Shown: positions 38,136 through 50,510, counted from the stretch's first letter. The stretch is DNA of 64,000 nucleotides from Rapana venosa (GCA_028751875.1 CM054135.1:12059359-12123358), one strand, 5' to 3'. Notes: generated by a model not told the origin, from the letters alone. Made by a program: numbers and translations.

Positions 38136-38289
38136 AATATCTTTCCACAAAGTCACGTGACCTGAAACAAAAAAAATTTTTAATTTGGGGAAAAGGCAGG
38201 GGAGTGTTACAACTTAGCTTGTTCACCCCCTTTCATGTATGCGTCGCTTTTGGTGTGGTTGTGTGTGTGTGTGGTGTGTCAGTGGAAAA

Positions 38290-38600
38290 AGAGAGAGAGA
38301 GAGAGAGAAGAGAGAGGGAGAGGGGAGAGAGAGGAGAGAGGAGAGTATTTTTAAAACTATTTTTAAAATTCTTTTAGTTCGGGGATAATAAAAAGTACTA
38401 ATTGGTTTTTACATCTATCCCCGGTGTTTGCAAATTGAAAATTTTTTGTCATCCTTTCCCCAAACTGGCACACAATGGCCTACCCTTCTCAAAAAGCGTG
38501 AAGTGTGTTTTGACTTGTGCGCAAGATGTTCTACAGCGGTCGCACACGGACCTTGGGTTATAGTCATCCGAAGGACGTTTGGATACTTTTTACTCTCTCT
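38290..38600 (-). repeat. GA tract and diverged SINE B
   Basis: GA repeats to 38345, then a reverse SINE B (ATCCCCGGTGTTTGC, CTGGCACACAATGGCCTACC, GTCATCCGAAGGACG) lacking the head. Confidence 0.65.
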
Positions 38601-38874
38601 CTATCTCTCTCTCTATTCGAGATCATCGTTAAGTACTCAATTGCGTCTTCTCATCTCTCTCCTCTTCTTTCCTTTGTGTGTGTGTGTCTGTGTCTGTTGA
38701 AGACCAATGCATACCTTATTGAACAAAGCGCGTCAACCAGGGCTTGACTGTGGCAGTGTTCAACTGGACACCTCTCTGTCTATACTCACTGAAGAGCGAC
38801 ATGGAGTTACTGACCTCCCCGCCCTCATCAGTTATCCATTCCTATTATGCTGACTGACTACTGACCTTGGCCAG

Positions 38875-38886
38875 TCTCTCTCTCTG

Positions 38887-38919
<33 letters not shown>

Positions 38920-39108
38920 GTCTCTGCTCTCGCTGTCTGTACTCTCCATCTGTCTCTGTCTGTCTGTACTGTCTTCTGCTGTCTCTCTGTCTCTCCTGGC
39001 GCTGTTTCTGTCCTGTCGTCTGTCTGTCTGTCTGCTCTCTCCTCATCTCTCTCTCTCTCTCGTCTCTTCTCTCTCTCTTCTGTCTCTGTCCTCTCTCTCA
39101 TCTCTGTC

Positions 39109-39174
<66 letters not shown>

Positions 39175-39340
39175 CCTCTCTCTGTCTCTGTCTCTCTGTC
39201 TGTCTGTCTGTCTGTCTGTCTGTCCTCTCTCTCCTCTGTCTCTCTCTCTCTGTCTCTGTCTGTCCTGTCTGTCTGTCTCTTCTGTCTGTCTGTCTTCTCG
39301 TCTCTCTCTTCCTCTCTCTCTCTCTCTCTCTCTTTCCCTA
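38875..39340 (+). repeat. 470-base CT/CTGT low-complexity block
   Basis: Nearly pure pyrimidine plus G in CTGT units. Long open frames on both strands are artefacts of it. Confidence 0.95.
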
Positions 39341-39384
39341 TGTTTCTACTGTGAGACTGTATAAGTGTTGGGTTATTATTAAGA

Positions 39385-39466
39385 TGTATCCCTACGGGCG
39401 GGGACTGGATGTAAAAAAGCACATGAGTGCTTATTCATTATCCTCGAAATAAAAGAATTTGTCATT

Positions 39467-39500
<34 letters not shown>
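39385..39500 (+). repeat. SINE B tail and CT tract
   Basis: GGGGACTGGATGTAAAAAAG, GAGTGCTTATTCATTATCC, TTGTCATTGTCATT, then (CT)n. Confidence 0.8.
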
Positions 39501-39502
<2 letters not shown>

Positions 39503-39774
39503 CCATTGTAGTAGTCCTCCAATGGCTGCATTGACAGAGCCGCGTGTGTGTGTGTGTGTGTGTGTGTGCCAGAGAGTTGAGTGGGGAGGGAAACTTCTCT
39601 CCTGCAGTAATGACTCTGCCTGCCCTTCTGTCCCGGCTACCTAATGCTTCTTTCTTTCTGTTTGTTGTTGGTCCTAGGGTCGTGAATGCAGGGGGCAGCA
39701 GGAACACTGACCCGACAACACAGGTAGTTTGGAGATTTATACAAAGAGACACAGACACAGGCAGACTTTTACAG

Positions 39775-39840
39775 ACAGGCAGACAGACAGACAGACAGAT
39801 AGACAGATAGATAGATAGATAGATAGACAGATACAGAACA

Positions 39841-39876
<36 letters not shown>

Positions 39877-39901
39877 TGCATACGTACACGCACGCACGCA
39901 A

Positions 39902-39935
<34 letters not shown>

Positions 39936-39960
39936 ACACACACACACACAACCTAGGTAG
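39775..39960 (+). repeat. GACA/GATA and CA microsatellites
   Basis: (CAGA), (TAGA) and (CA) blocks with CGCA interruptions. Confidence 0.9.
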
Positions 39961-40105
39961 GCACGCACGTGCATACACACAGAGCACATGCACTACAACA
40001 GACCTCCCCACCTCACCCCCCACCATCTTTTCTGCCAAAGAGAGAGAGATTGGGGGGAAGGGGGGGGGGGGGGGGGAGGTACACATGCAGCACAACACAC
40101 TTGAC

Positions 40106-43100
40106 TTATGCCTCTTGGTTCCTTGGGGAACATAGGGCTGCAACAACACCCCTCCAACGAACTCGGTTTTGGGAGATCCTCTTCAGCTCGGCCCATGTCA
40201 TTCCGGCTGCCTTTGTTTCTTCGTCAACACTTCTGCGCCAGGTCTGCTTTGGTCGACCAACTTTCCGCTTCCCTTGTGGATTCCATCAAGGGCCTGTCTG
40301 GTGACATTTGACGCAGGCTTGCGGAGTGTATGGCCGATCCATCCCCACTTCCTTTGTTTATGGTGGACTCAATTGGGTTTGTCTGTCCTGTCCCACATTG
40401 TTTGTTGGATATGACTTCCGCCACCTGATGTTGAGATGTACCTGAGGCATTTGTTGTAAAAGACTGGAGTTTTGTGGTGTTGGTTTTTGTTACCCGCCAG
40501 GTTCTGAGCATAAAGTAGGACCGATTTGACATTGGTGTTGTAGATCCGAAGCTTATTTTGAAATGAGAGGGCTGTTGACCTCCAAATTGGCCGAAGGGTG
40601 TTGAAGCGTGACGGGCTTTGTTGATTCGGCACTTGATGTCTTCATCTGTTCCCCCATCTTTACTGACGACACTGCCCAGTAAATAAACTTGCTGACTTCT
40701 TTGATGGTTTCTTGCTGCAGTCGCACTGGTCATGTGTTTTGTTGTTCACCCTCATGATCTCCGTCTTCCCGATGTTGATTTGGAGGCCAGTCTTTTCAGC
40801 TTCGTCAGCAACACGACAAAGCTTTCTTGTGCGTCTTGTTGCCTGTGGGAGAGAAGCTGATGTCATCTGCGAATCCAGTCTTCCAGCTGCTTCATGAGGG
40901 TCCACTGTATGCCGGTTCTCCTGCCTGCTGTGGCTTGCCGCATTATCCAGTCAACCACCAACAGGAAGATGGTTGGCGACAACAGACAGCCCCGACGAAC
41001 ACCGGTCTGTACGGAGAAGGCTTCCGTCAGTTTCCCTTCATGGATGACTTGACAGTGGCACTTCGTATAGCTGCTGGATGATGGTGATGAACTTTGGTGA
41101 AACCCATAGTGATGCATCAGTTTCCAAATGACATCTCTGTCGATGCTGTCAAATGCCTTCTGGAAGTCGACAAAGACTGAATATAGGGGGTCTGCCACTC
41201 CAGGACTGCTCAATGATGATGCGCATTGTGGCGATTTGATCTGTGCATGATCTGTCTTGGCCTAAAGCCTCCTGTTCATCCCGAAGTGTCTTGTCCAGTG
41301 CTGTCTTCAGTCTGTCTAGCATGATCCTTGTCATACTTTCCCTGGATGGACAGTAGCATGATTCCTCTCCAGTTGTTGCAGGAGGACAGGTCCCTTTCTT
41401 TGGCACTTAACGAGATGGCCTTTCTTCCAGTCTTCTGGTACACCTCTTGCTCCCAGATCTTGTATAGGAGTGGGTATAACATCTCAGTGGAAGTTTGGAT
41501 GTCCGCCTTCAGTGCTTCAGGTGGTATAACCGTCTGGGCCTGCTGCTTTGCCTGATTTGAGTGACTTGATGGCTTTGGTGATCTCATTCTTGGTAGGGGG
41601 CCGTGTTGATGCCAAGGATTCAGTAGGTGGGGATGTCAGCGGCATGGTGGTGCAGGTCTGTTGAGCGTTTCTTTGAAGTGCTCTGCCCATCTTGCTCTCT
41701 GGTCCTCCTCACCTGGAATGGTATTGCCATTCTTATCTTTGACAGGGCAGCTAGTTTGTTGTTTTTTCCTGAGAGAGTTCTCGGATCTCGTACATCTCTT
41801 CATATTTCTTGGCCTGCTGCATCTCTGCTTCCTGAGTCAGTTCCTCAATGAATTTTCTCTTGTCTCTTCTTGCATTTCTCTTTACTGCCCGTTTTTGTCC
41901 CAGTAGCATGCTTGCAGTTCCTGTTTCTTTCTTGATTTTGTGTTTGGTTGATCTGATCTTTCAGCTGTTTTCTCTCGGTATCAGTGCCCATGTTTCGTTG
42001 TCAGCCACATCCTTGTATTTTCTGTTTTCTTTCCCAGTACTGTTTGGCATGTTGTCTTCCAGTCTCACGTAGACTCTGCCATTGCTCTCGACTGTTTCCT
42101 CCTGGCAGCTGGAAAGCACACTGAAGTTTTTCCTCAGTTCGAGCCTGAATTCTTCTATTTTTTCTCTTTCCTTCAGCTTTGCCCGTTGAACTTGTGTGAT
42201 GGTCTTCCTGCCCGCGATGTAGGCTTTGAGCTTGGCCTTGAGGATGCAACAACAAGATGATGGTCTGATGCTGCATCTGCTCCGCGCTTCACCCTGACAT
42301 CAGCAGGCTCCTTCTCCACTTTCGCCCGATGGTGATGTGGTCAATCTGTTTTCTGTCTTGCCATCGGGAAGTCCATGTGGTCTTGTGGACTTTCTTGTGA
42401 GGAAAGATGGTGCCTCCAATGACCAGGTCGTTAAACATAGCAAAAATTCTGTTAAAAGTTCTCCATTTTCATTTTGTTTCTCCAGTGCCATGTCTGCCCA
42501 TGATCAGTTCTCTGTTTGTGTTGTCTGTCCCCACTTTGGCTTCATGTCTCCCATTAGTATTTTAGATCCCTCTTTGGTGCTTTGTCCATGAGATGGTCTG
42601 GACTTGGTTCAAAGAAGTTTTCTTTATCTTCTAACTCTGCTGTATTTGTTGGAGCGTAGCACTGAACGATGGTAACCTTTCTGCCTTTTGAGTTGAAACG
42701 TGCTGTGAGATCCGTGGTGACACTGGTTCCCAGACAGCAGTGCTTGCGTTGCTTCAGTCTCATCAGCACGCTACTCCATGTGTGTGGGCTGGCCTTCTTC
42801 CTGTCCAAGTAATGATAGTGTCTCCACTCGCAAGCTTTGTCTGCCCGTTCCATTCCATCTGGTCTCGCACAGCCAAGGATCTTTAGGTTGTACCTGTGCA
42901 TTTCTCTACTCACCTGTGCTGTTTTAACCGTTTTTCATACAGGTTCTGATGTTCCAGGTCCCTATCCTGGTTGTTGACTTGGTTGTTAAAGAGTTGTCGG
43001 CGCACTGGCTTCCCGAGGCTTTCACCAGCACGCATCATAGGCTCTACCAGAGAGGACTCTTCCCCAACCATGTCGCTCGTAAGAGGTATCGTTGCAGTTT

Positions 43101-43340
43101 CAGTAACAGAGTGGTTTTAAGTGAATGGTCGTTAGCCCAATGCACAACCCCCAACCTGGAGGACCAGGGTGCATCGTTTAGTCTGGCTCCTCTCCCCCAG
43201 ACCTGTTGAGCATGGTTGAACCTGCCAGAGGCCGAAGCCCCCGCCCACATAGCTCTGGGGGTCATTGAAGCACGCAAGCCATCCCACCACGACAAGGTGA
43301 TACACCATCGGGACAGCAGCACAACACAAATACAGAGAAA
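40106..43340 (-). mobile_element. RTE-like LINE, nearly full length, broken
   Basis: Read on the minus strand. 43340-43000 is a leader with TTGTCGTGGTGGGATGGCTT. The endonuclease region starts GTWNIRTCMKNG near 42950. RT signatures follow: DRSCTDQIATMRIIIEQS (about 41260), VFVDFQKAFDSIDRDVIW, GVRRGCLLSPTIFLLVVDW, GLQINIGKTEIMRVNNK. The C-terminus (AAGMTWAELKRISQNRVRW) ends at a stop at 40108-40106. Several frameshifts and stops make it non-autonomous. Domain order and length of about 3.2 kb fit the RTE clade. Confidence 0.85.
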
Positions 43341-43439
43341 AGGACAACACAGGAAGTTTCTCTCCTCCCTCCCGCCCGCCCCCCTTCCCTCTCGTCCTCC
43401 GTACCTCCATCATTCTGTCTTCACCCCCACCCCCTCTTC

Positions 43440-43462
43440 TTCCGCACACACACACACACACA

Positions 43463-43500
<38 letters not shown>

Positions 43501-43515
43501 CACACACACACACAA
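43440..43515 (+). repeat. CA microsatellite
   Basis: (CA)n with two CACCA/CAACA interruptions, abutting SINE B. Confidence 0.9.
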
Positions 43516-43800
43516 CGTTCAAGAGGATTTTTCCTCTGGAGTTCACATCAGAGCCGACTCCACTCTCCCCAAAAGTCCTTCCAATGAGACTATAAACCGA
43601 GGTCCCCTGTGCGAACGCACGCAGAACAAATTGCGCACACGTTAAAACCTGTTCCGCTTTTCGGAAGAGTAGGCTATTGTGTACCGGTGAGAATGGATGA
43701 CAAAATTGACAAAACTGCATACACACGGGGACAAGATGGAAACAAAAGCACGTGAGTGCTTACTTCATTATCCTCGAAATAAAAGAATGAAACTTATTTT
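43516..43800 (+). repeat. SINE family B, head missing
   Basis: GTTCAAGAGGATTTTTCCTC, core ATGAGACTATAAACCGAGG, AGTAGGCTATTGTGTACCGG, tail GAGTGCTTACTTCATTATCC. Confidence 0.85.
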
Positions 43801-44439
43801 TAAAAAAATACACACGCACATACACACCCAATGAATGAATCATCTTCATTGACATACAGACAGACAAGAGACATAGAAAGAGAGAGATAGTCATAATGAT
43901 GATGACCGACAAAAAGAAATCTAGACATTTCCTGCCCAGACAGACTTGCTGACACACTACTGTAAAGTCTTTCATCTCATGAAGCCAACAGGGCAGGACT
44001 GTGCTGCCTCGTCAGCAGATGACCTGGCAGCTCCACAAAGACCCTTCTGAAAGGTACAGAGCATGGGATGACCAGAGGAAGAGGAGGGACAGGCAGACAG
44101 ACAGGAAGAGGAGGAGGAGGAGGAGGAGAGGGGAGGAAGACTCCTGCATCAAAAACGTGGTACCAATTCTACCGTTTCTTAGAGAGCGGAAGAGGATCAA
44201 CAAGGATGGGAGGAAGATTGTCTAGACATTCGTTCTGATTCTGTCCGGGGCTCTGATCTGAAAGGGTCAAGGAATTGGCTGTCTGACTGACTGAGTGACT
44301 GACTGAACCATACATCCATTGATGGAAAGAAATTATTGATATTATTATTATCCTTCTTGTTCTTGTTGTTGTTGTTGTTCTTCTTCTTCTAGATCTTCTG
44401 ACCAAGTGGAGTACAGATCAATTTGCTGAGCGAAATGCA

Positions 44440-44635
44440 GATCTGGATGAAATATAGATCCATTGACCAGAAGAAATAATTATAGATCCATTGACCAGAT
44501 GAAATAATTATAGATTCATTGACCAGATGAAATACTTATAGATCCATTGACCAGATGAAATAATTATAGATCCATTGACCAGATGAAATAATTATAGATC
44601 CATTGACCAGATGAAAGATAGATCCATTGACCGAA
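44440..44635 (+). repeat. 28-base minisatellite, about six units
   Basis: Unit AGATCCATTGACCAGATGAA + ATAATTAT. It stands immediately before a repeat F copy. Confidence 0.9.
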
Positions 44636-44900
44636 CTCTTCTTCGTCTTTGTCCAACGCTCAGACAGCAAACCATGTTGTCTGTCATGAGCGACAATGCG
44701 TTGTGCTGCCGTTAAGAGCCTGGACGAGTCCAGCCCTGTCCATCCATTTGGGCGTGGGAGAATATTATCTTTTACATCTTTCTGGGGAAAAAAAAGAAAA
44801 GAGGCAGGAGAATGGACCAGGAAGGCAGAAAATAGACAAGAAAGGAAGTGACAGAAAGAAAAGAAACGAGGCAGAAACAAAATGGGGGACAGATCCACCC
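44636..44900 (+). repeat. Repeat family F copy
   Basis: GTCCAACGCTCAGACAGCAA, TGTGCTGCCGTTAAGAGCCT, GAATGGACCAGGAAGGCAG, GAGGCAGAAACAAAATGG. Confidence 0.75.
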
Positions 44901-45009
44901 AATAAGCGGCTTTCGTTACAAAGATGTACGTCTACAATGCATGTGTTTCAGGGTGTTTTGCTTTGCATGGCTTCTAGGCTGAGGGTCATTGCGCTGTCTA
45001 CAGCCAACA

Positions 45010-45061
45010 GTCACACACACACACACAGACACACAGACACAGACACAGACACACACACACA

Positions 45062-45109
<48 letters not shown>

Positions 45110-45142
45110 CACCATTGGTCAACCTCAGAGCAATAACCCAGG

Positions 45143-45174
<32 letters not shown>

Positions 45175-45175
45175 C
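45010..45175 (+). repeat. CA and CAA microsatellites
   Basis: (CA)n with GACA units to 45108, then (CAA)n at 45145-45175. Confidence 0.9.
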
Positions 45176-45224
45176 GAGCACAGCAACAATGATAACCATA
45201 CACAGCACTACATCTGCCAAACAG

Positions 45225-45600
45225 GTCCAGCCAGCTGCATCACCCTACCTTCACACAGCTCACCTAGGGTGCATGCTGAGTATCGTGTTGCGGCAGTTCC
45301 CAAGACCCGCAGACCCCTGCCAGAAGTGAGGGGATCGATTTTGTCACGTGCACCCTTGATGAATGGCATACGTGCACATGAGCGGACCGGGGAGATCCCG
45401 AAAATCCCCTCTTTTAATCCAGCTGGCGCCGCCCAGACCTGCTGCCAGCACTGACAGTGGCAGTGGCGATTTCTCTGCAGAAACCGAGTCAGGGGACTGG
45501 CTGAGTGTCGACAGAGCTCATCAACACACACAGTCCAGCGCCACCCTTTCCCCATGTCTGCCTGGGTATTTGCCAGCCCATCCTTCACCTTCACGTATCC
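45225..45600. other. GC-rich unclassified block
   Basis: Repeat-free. The minus strand is open for 131 codons (with RGLRVLGTAATRYSACTLGE) and the plus strand partly open too. A CCTAG/GTGAGC donor-like site lies near 45278 on the minus strand. It may be an undescribed element, since LINE fragments follow directly. Confidence 0.25.
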
Positions 45601-45800
45601 CACAGTCTAGTAGACCGGTGGAGGGGGACTACTGAAGATTTTGCGACCAGCTTCCTCCAATCCTCGCGGTTTTCAGCTTGGTGTGGCAAGTCGTTCCACT
45701 CCAGGCCAGTCCTCTCTCTGATGCTGAATGTCTTCCCATCGTTCTCTCTGTCTGCTGCTTTGTCTTCCTCCTTGTGCTTGTGGTTTGCAAGCATATACAA
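45600..45800 (-). mobile_element. RTE-like LINE C-terminal fragment
   Basis: Minus-strand DKAADRENDGKTFSIRERTG and ENREDWRKLVAKSSVVPLH match the extreme C-terminal end of RTE polyproteins (WRKLVxKSSVV). Confidence 0.7.
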
Positions 45801-45802
45801 GT

Positions 45803-45995
45803 TGCCTGACTGGACCCCAGAAGGAAGGAGAAAGAAAGGAAGACCAAAAGCAACGTGGAGAAGAACTGTAGAAAGTGAGATGAAGGCCATGCAGCACTCT
45901 TGGGGATCAGTGACTAGGTTGGCCCAGAATAGGCAGGAGTGGAAGCGCTTTGTTGCTGCCCTACACACCGCTGGGTGTAATGGCTAATGATGATG
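45803..45995 (+). mobile_element. LINE C-terminal fragment, second family
   Basis: Plus-strand LPDWTPEGRRKKGRPKATWR, MKAMQHSWGSVTRLAQNRQE, WKRFVAALHTAGCNG and stop, then TGATGATGA. A different RTE-like subfamily from the neighbour it abuts head to head. Confidence 0.75.
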
Positions 45996-46199
45996 ACAAG
46001 TTGCCTGAAAGAATTGTTTGTTGTTGTTGAAGAAAATGATACTGCATTGTACTGTTCATGTATTGTATTACATATTGTGCTGTTTTGTATTGACACTGCA
46101 GACGTTGTTCCCAAACGAAGTAACCTGACCGCAGAAGGTGCATCTTGCAAGACATCTAGAAGGAGCCTGCTTAATGATATAGAATTGTAGTGGGGAAGT

Positions 46200-46315
46200 T
46201 TTCCTCCGGGCTGGACTTCAAAATGTTCCCCAATGGTGAGATTTTGCCTATGCCACCGTTTCTGGACACCATCAAGGTATATATTAGTAGTCCCATTTCG
46301 ACTTACGGGTTTAAG
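46200..46315 (-). repeat. Repeat family E copy
   Basis: CCCAATGGTGAGATTTTGCC, TATGCCACCGTTTCTGG, ATCAAGGTATATATTAGTAG. It directly precedes SINE A. Confidence 0.65.
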
Positions 46316-46318
46316 TGC

Positions 46319-46600
46319 TGTGGTCGGAGCACTCGCTTTCCCCCAGCCAAGTTAAGCAGCGTCGAGCGTGGTTACCAGTTGGATGGGTGACCGTTTGCGC
46401 GCCTTGGCTTCAGTACAGTTCCCCCAGTTCACCCAGCTGTAAATGGGTACCTGCCCTCTTTAGGGTCAGGGAAGGTAAAGCAGCGAGGGAGAGGAGATTG
46501 GCGCCGCCCTCAATATGCTGGCCCTAGAGAAGTGAGGTCTCCGACGCCTCGCTCCCCTACGACCTTACAGGTTATGGGACACCTTACCTATTACCTTTTA
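46319..46600 (+). repeat. SINE family A, head slightly truncated
   Basis: GTGGTCGGAGCACTCGC, 5S-like GTTACCAGTTGGATGGGTGA, body and tail as at 5319. The first 15 bases of the tRNA-like part are missing. Confidence 0.85.
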
Positions 46601-46689
46601 TGTTCCTGTTTCCGCAACCCACATAACACTGGTAGGAACGAACAGGATCTTTCATGTGCATATTTGATCTCCTGCATGTGTGTGTAAAA

Positions 46690-47090
46690 AAGGGATACAG
46701 ACAATGAAGATGAGGTACTTTCGCAAAATCCTTGGTATCTCATACAGAGGTCACACCACTAATGAGGAAGTGAAGGCCAGAATCAAAAACGCCATCGAAC
46801 CATAATTATGAAGAGCTTCTGACTTCAGTGAAAAGACCCAAACTTAAGTGGTTGGGCGCGTCACAAATTATCTGGACTGGCCAAGACTGTCCTACAGGGA
46901 ACAGTACAAGGAGGGAGACGAAGAGGCAGACAGAGAAAACGATGGGAAGACAACATCAGAGAGTGAACTGGCCTTGAGTGGAACGAATTGCTGCGGAAAG
47001 CAGAGGACAGCGGGGAGTGGAGGAAGCTGGTTGCAAAATCTTCAGTGGTGCCCTCATGGTCCAAGGACTGAAGGATAGGTGAGGTAAGGA
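46690..47090 (+). mobile_element. RTE-like LINE C-terminal fragment
   Basis: Plus strand MKMRYFRKILGISYRGHTTN, EEVKARIKNAI, RPKLKWLG, then after a frame shift GRRRGRQRKRW-like coding and VEEAGCKIFSGALMV. Closely resembles the C-terminal end of RTE polyproteins but has stops and shifts. Confidence 0.8.
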
Positions 47091-47544
47091 TGTGTATACA
47101 TACATACGAAGGAAATCAAAGCACTGGCAGGTCTGTATTTGAAGTTGACTTGGGAGATGGTAAAAATCCCCACCCTTCATTCAGCAGAAGCTGCCAAGAT
47201 TCGAATCCACGACTTCGTGGACCCGTGGGATAGAAGGGGATAACCACTCGGCCCTAGCGCCCCGCTCTGTGTTATGCTGCTGCTGACATGTCTTGCTTGG
47301 TATAACTATGGGAGATTCAAGGTCATGCTGCATTGCACTGGCCGGCACAGCACACACAGCACGGCACAGCACAGCACAAGTCAGCCTCCTGCACTCCGTG
47401 ACACAGTATTCCTTTGCATGTGAGCATGCAGGCATTTCATCAGAATTAGCCAGGATAAGAGACATGAACCCTTCTCCCTCCCTCCTTCTCTCCAAACATT
47501 TTTTCCTCCCTACCCCATCCCCAGCCTTTACCCCCCATCCCCCC

Positions 47545-47690
47545 CCCCCCCCCCCTCTAAAACACACACACCACACCCCCACCCACCCGAAAATAAACCC
47601 ACCTCCATCAATATCCATCCAGCTCCACGCCTGGCTAGTTAATTCATGTAAAACTGCGTCACTTTACTGAAAATTACCTCCCCTTTTTAG
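47545..47690 (+). repeat. C-rich low-complexity stretch
   Basis: Poly-C at 47537-47555 and CACACC units; borders the GC-rich block that starts at 47691. Confidence 0.7.
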
Positions 47691-47704
47691 TCAGCAGATG
47701 GCGC
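47691..47704 (+). promoter_or_regulatory. CTCF-like motif in a GC-rich unique block
   Basis: TCAGCAGATGGCGC matches the vertebrate/insect CTCF core CCASYAGRKGGCGC at 13 of 14 positions. It opens a 200-base GC-rich, repeat-free block (47.69-47.90 kb) with CCATTGG and GCCATT motifs. Function as an insulator is inference only. Confidence 0.3.
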
Positions 47705-48429
47705 GCATTGTTCTTTTTAGTGGCCGCTGCCATTGGAGACTGCGCCATTGCCGGAGAGGTCCATGCTCTCCTCCAGCCTTAGTGGCCGCGCCGCCGGCAA
47801 CCCTGGCTGACAACGGCTGGCTGGACCCCGCTGATTTCATCCCAGTATCGGTCACACACTGTGCAACTATAGTAGCCTTCCTTCCTTTCTATCTCCCGGC
47901 CTCATAATGTGAACAGTGGAGCTGAAACCTGCCCCAATCCCTTGCCCATCAAGAGAAAGGAAGCCAAGGTAGGAAGGAGGAGGGACCGGTGTAAAACTTC
48001 CCTCCCTTTTGTGTGGCCAAATGGAGCGGCTTCCCCCCCTCCCTCTCCTGTGCCACCCCCCCCCCCCCTCCCCCACCTCTCTCTCTCTCTTTCGAATTTC
48101 CAATTAGGTTTAATTTTGGACGATTAAAAGCAAAACAGACCGCTCACAATGGAATTGCCCAAGCGCAATCAACGCACACGCCATCAGCTTTTATCGCCCT
48201 TTCCTGAAGTACCCCCTCAGTTGACAAGCATGGGAATAACGACGGGAGGCAGGACTGAAATGCACCACACAGGAACAAGTAGAAGAAATATCCCCCTCAA
48301 AAACAAAAGCCCCCCTCCCTTTGAGTGCGTTCATGTGAATTCACCGGGACGTTTGTTTCCTGGGTGCACGTGGACAAGAGGCAGGAGATGAAGATACCAC
48401 CAGCAACATGACCTCAGCACAACATGCTA

Positions 48430-48500
48430 CAGCCTCTCTCCTCTCTCTCCTCTCTCTCTCTCTCTTTCTCTCCCCCCCCCCCCCCCCCCCCCCCCCCCTT
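48430..48500 (+). repeat. CT and poly-C tract
   Basis: (CT)n to 48472, then about 26 C. Confidence 0.9.
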
Positions 48501-48774
48501 CACACCGAACCACTTCAAAAACCTCTTAGTCATCTTTTGAAGCGGTCAGGGGTCTGTCTGTCTAAGCTCTCCAAGCTCCTGAAATATAGGCCTATCTATA
48601 CTATACCTTGGACGAATAGAAAGAAAGAAGCCAGCAATACAACCAACCACACACAGTTGGACCAAAAAAACAAAAACCCAACTACAAAAACAAAAAACCC
48701 CACCATAGCAGCCACCACTGTTATCAAGTTACATACAGGCCAGCAGTGTCTGTCCACTGCTTTGTTGAGAGCTG

Positions 48775-48800
48775 GGCTAGGCTAGGCTAGGCTAGGCTAA
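48775..48800 (+). repeat. TAGGC pentamer repeat
   Basis: Four GGCTA units; short. Confidence 0.8.
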
Positions 48801-48884
48801 GACCAGCAGCCTACTAGGCCTACTATATCCGCCCTTAATCAGTTACACTTCACTGCGGTCCCTTAGAGACTCACTGTTGGAGAG

Positions 48885-49345
48885 TGAGGGAGTGAGAGAG
48901 AGGGAGAGGAGGGGGGAGGGGGGGGGGGAGAGAAGACCAAGTAGGAGGGACAGGGGTGGGGGAAGGAAGGAGGGAGAGGGGGTGTGGGGGTGGGGGTACT
49001 ACGCAGCTGCCGCCAGTTGACCTTGGTTGGCTATACCATAGCCCACAGCCTGGACAAAGCGTGGTCGGTGTTTGACCCAATATGTAACTGCTACTGGGGA
49101 GAGCAGAGCGAGCAGAGAGAGGCCACTGACTCCTTCCCTCCTTCCTTCCTTACTGCTGCTGCTGCTGCTACTGTACTGACTGCTGCTAGTCGTCTACTAT
49201 CCTGCTGCATTCCCCAGCCCCATTTATTTGAAGGGAGGAAAAGGGGGGGGAGAGAGAGGAGAGAGAGCGGGGAGAGAGGAAGAGAGAGAGAGAGAAGACC
49301 AGACAAAGACAGACAGACAGAGAGAGAGAGAGGGGAGGTGGGTGG
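48885..49345 (+). repeat. G/A-rich tracts around unique DNA
   Basis: G/A-rich 48885-48995 and 49230-49345, with unique sequence and a GCT trinucleotide run at 49155-49170 between. Confidence 0.8.
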
Positions 49346-49419
49346 GTGAGGAGACAGAGAAGGGAGGGAAAGATAATGGAGCATGCATGTTTGTTTTCCC
49401 GTCACAGCTAGTCCACCTA

Positions 49420-49422
<3 letters not shown>

Positions 49423-49463
<41 letters not shown>

Positions 49464-49668
49464 GGATGTGGGGTGAGGGGGGGTTGGTTGGTGGTCATTA
49501 AGTTCAACAAGGCCTGGGTAGAAGTAAACAAGGTGATTAAAACAAAATTGTAAGGTAATTTTTATACATATTCTAATTTGTACCTTGAGGGGGTTGTAGG
49601 GGTGGTGGTGGGGTGGGGTGGGGGGGTTTTTGTACTCCATGGCTGTTTTTGTTCGACCACAGAGGGAT

Positions 49669-49699
<31 letters not shown>

Positions 49700-49735
49700 G
49701 GAGGGGAGAGAGGAGGGGGGGGGGGGGGGGTGGAG
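49423..49735 (+). repeat. Long poly-G runs
   Basis: About 39 G at 49424-49462, then about 28 G at 49671-49698 and about 18 at 49713-49730. Strong quadruplex potential; run lengths are probably unreliable in any assembly. Confidence 0.9.
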
Positions 49736-49829
49736 AGCAAAAAGGCCTATAATCATAATATTTCAGGATAACAAATTAGCACGATGTACTTTTTAATATC
49801 CAGTCCGTTTTCATTAGTATTAATAATTA

Positions 49830-50193
49830 TGGAGGAGAGAGAGGAGGAGAGAGAGAGGGGGGGGGGGGGGGGGGCAGGAGAGAGGAGAGAGAGGAAGGGG
49901 GGGAGGAGAGAGGAAGGCAGAGAGGCGAGAGGGGGGTGGAGAGGGCACGAAGAGAGAGAGAGAGAGAAGAGAGAAGAGAGAGAAGGAGAGAGGAGAGAAG
50001 CAGACAGAGAGGCAGGCACAAAGAACAGAAAGCACAACAAGACAGACAGGCACAGACTAACAGAGAACAGAGAGAGACAGAGAGGCAGGGACAAAGAGAC
50101 AGAGGAGAAGGACACAGACAGACAGGCACAGACAACAGAGACAGAGAGACAGAGAGGCAGTCAGAGAGAGAGAAGAGGAGAGAGAGAGAGAAA

Positions 50194-50225
<32 letters not shown>

Positions 50226-50327
50226 GACAGAGAGAACAAGAGACAGAGAGAGACACACACATTGAACAGACAGGCACAGACAACACAGAGACAGACAAAA
50301 CAGAGAAAGGGAGCAGACAGAGAGAGA

Positions 50328-50375
<48 letters not shown>

Positions 50376-50478
50376 AGAGAGACAGACAGACACATACAGC
50401 AGAAGCAGACAGACAGAGAGGGCAGACAAGAGAAAGCGTTCTTGCGATCTGTGTCTGCGCAAGAGAGAGAGAGAGTAG

Positions 50479-50510
<32 letters not shown>

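Noticed and set aside
47717..47764. Minus-strand short frame MDLSGNGAVSNGSGH
   Set aside because: Protein-like, but it stops after 15 codons and no donor lies before the stop; at most an upstream ORF.
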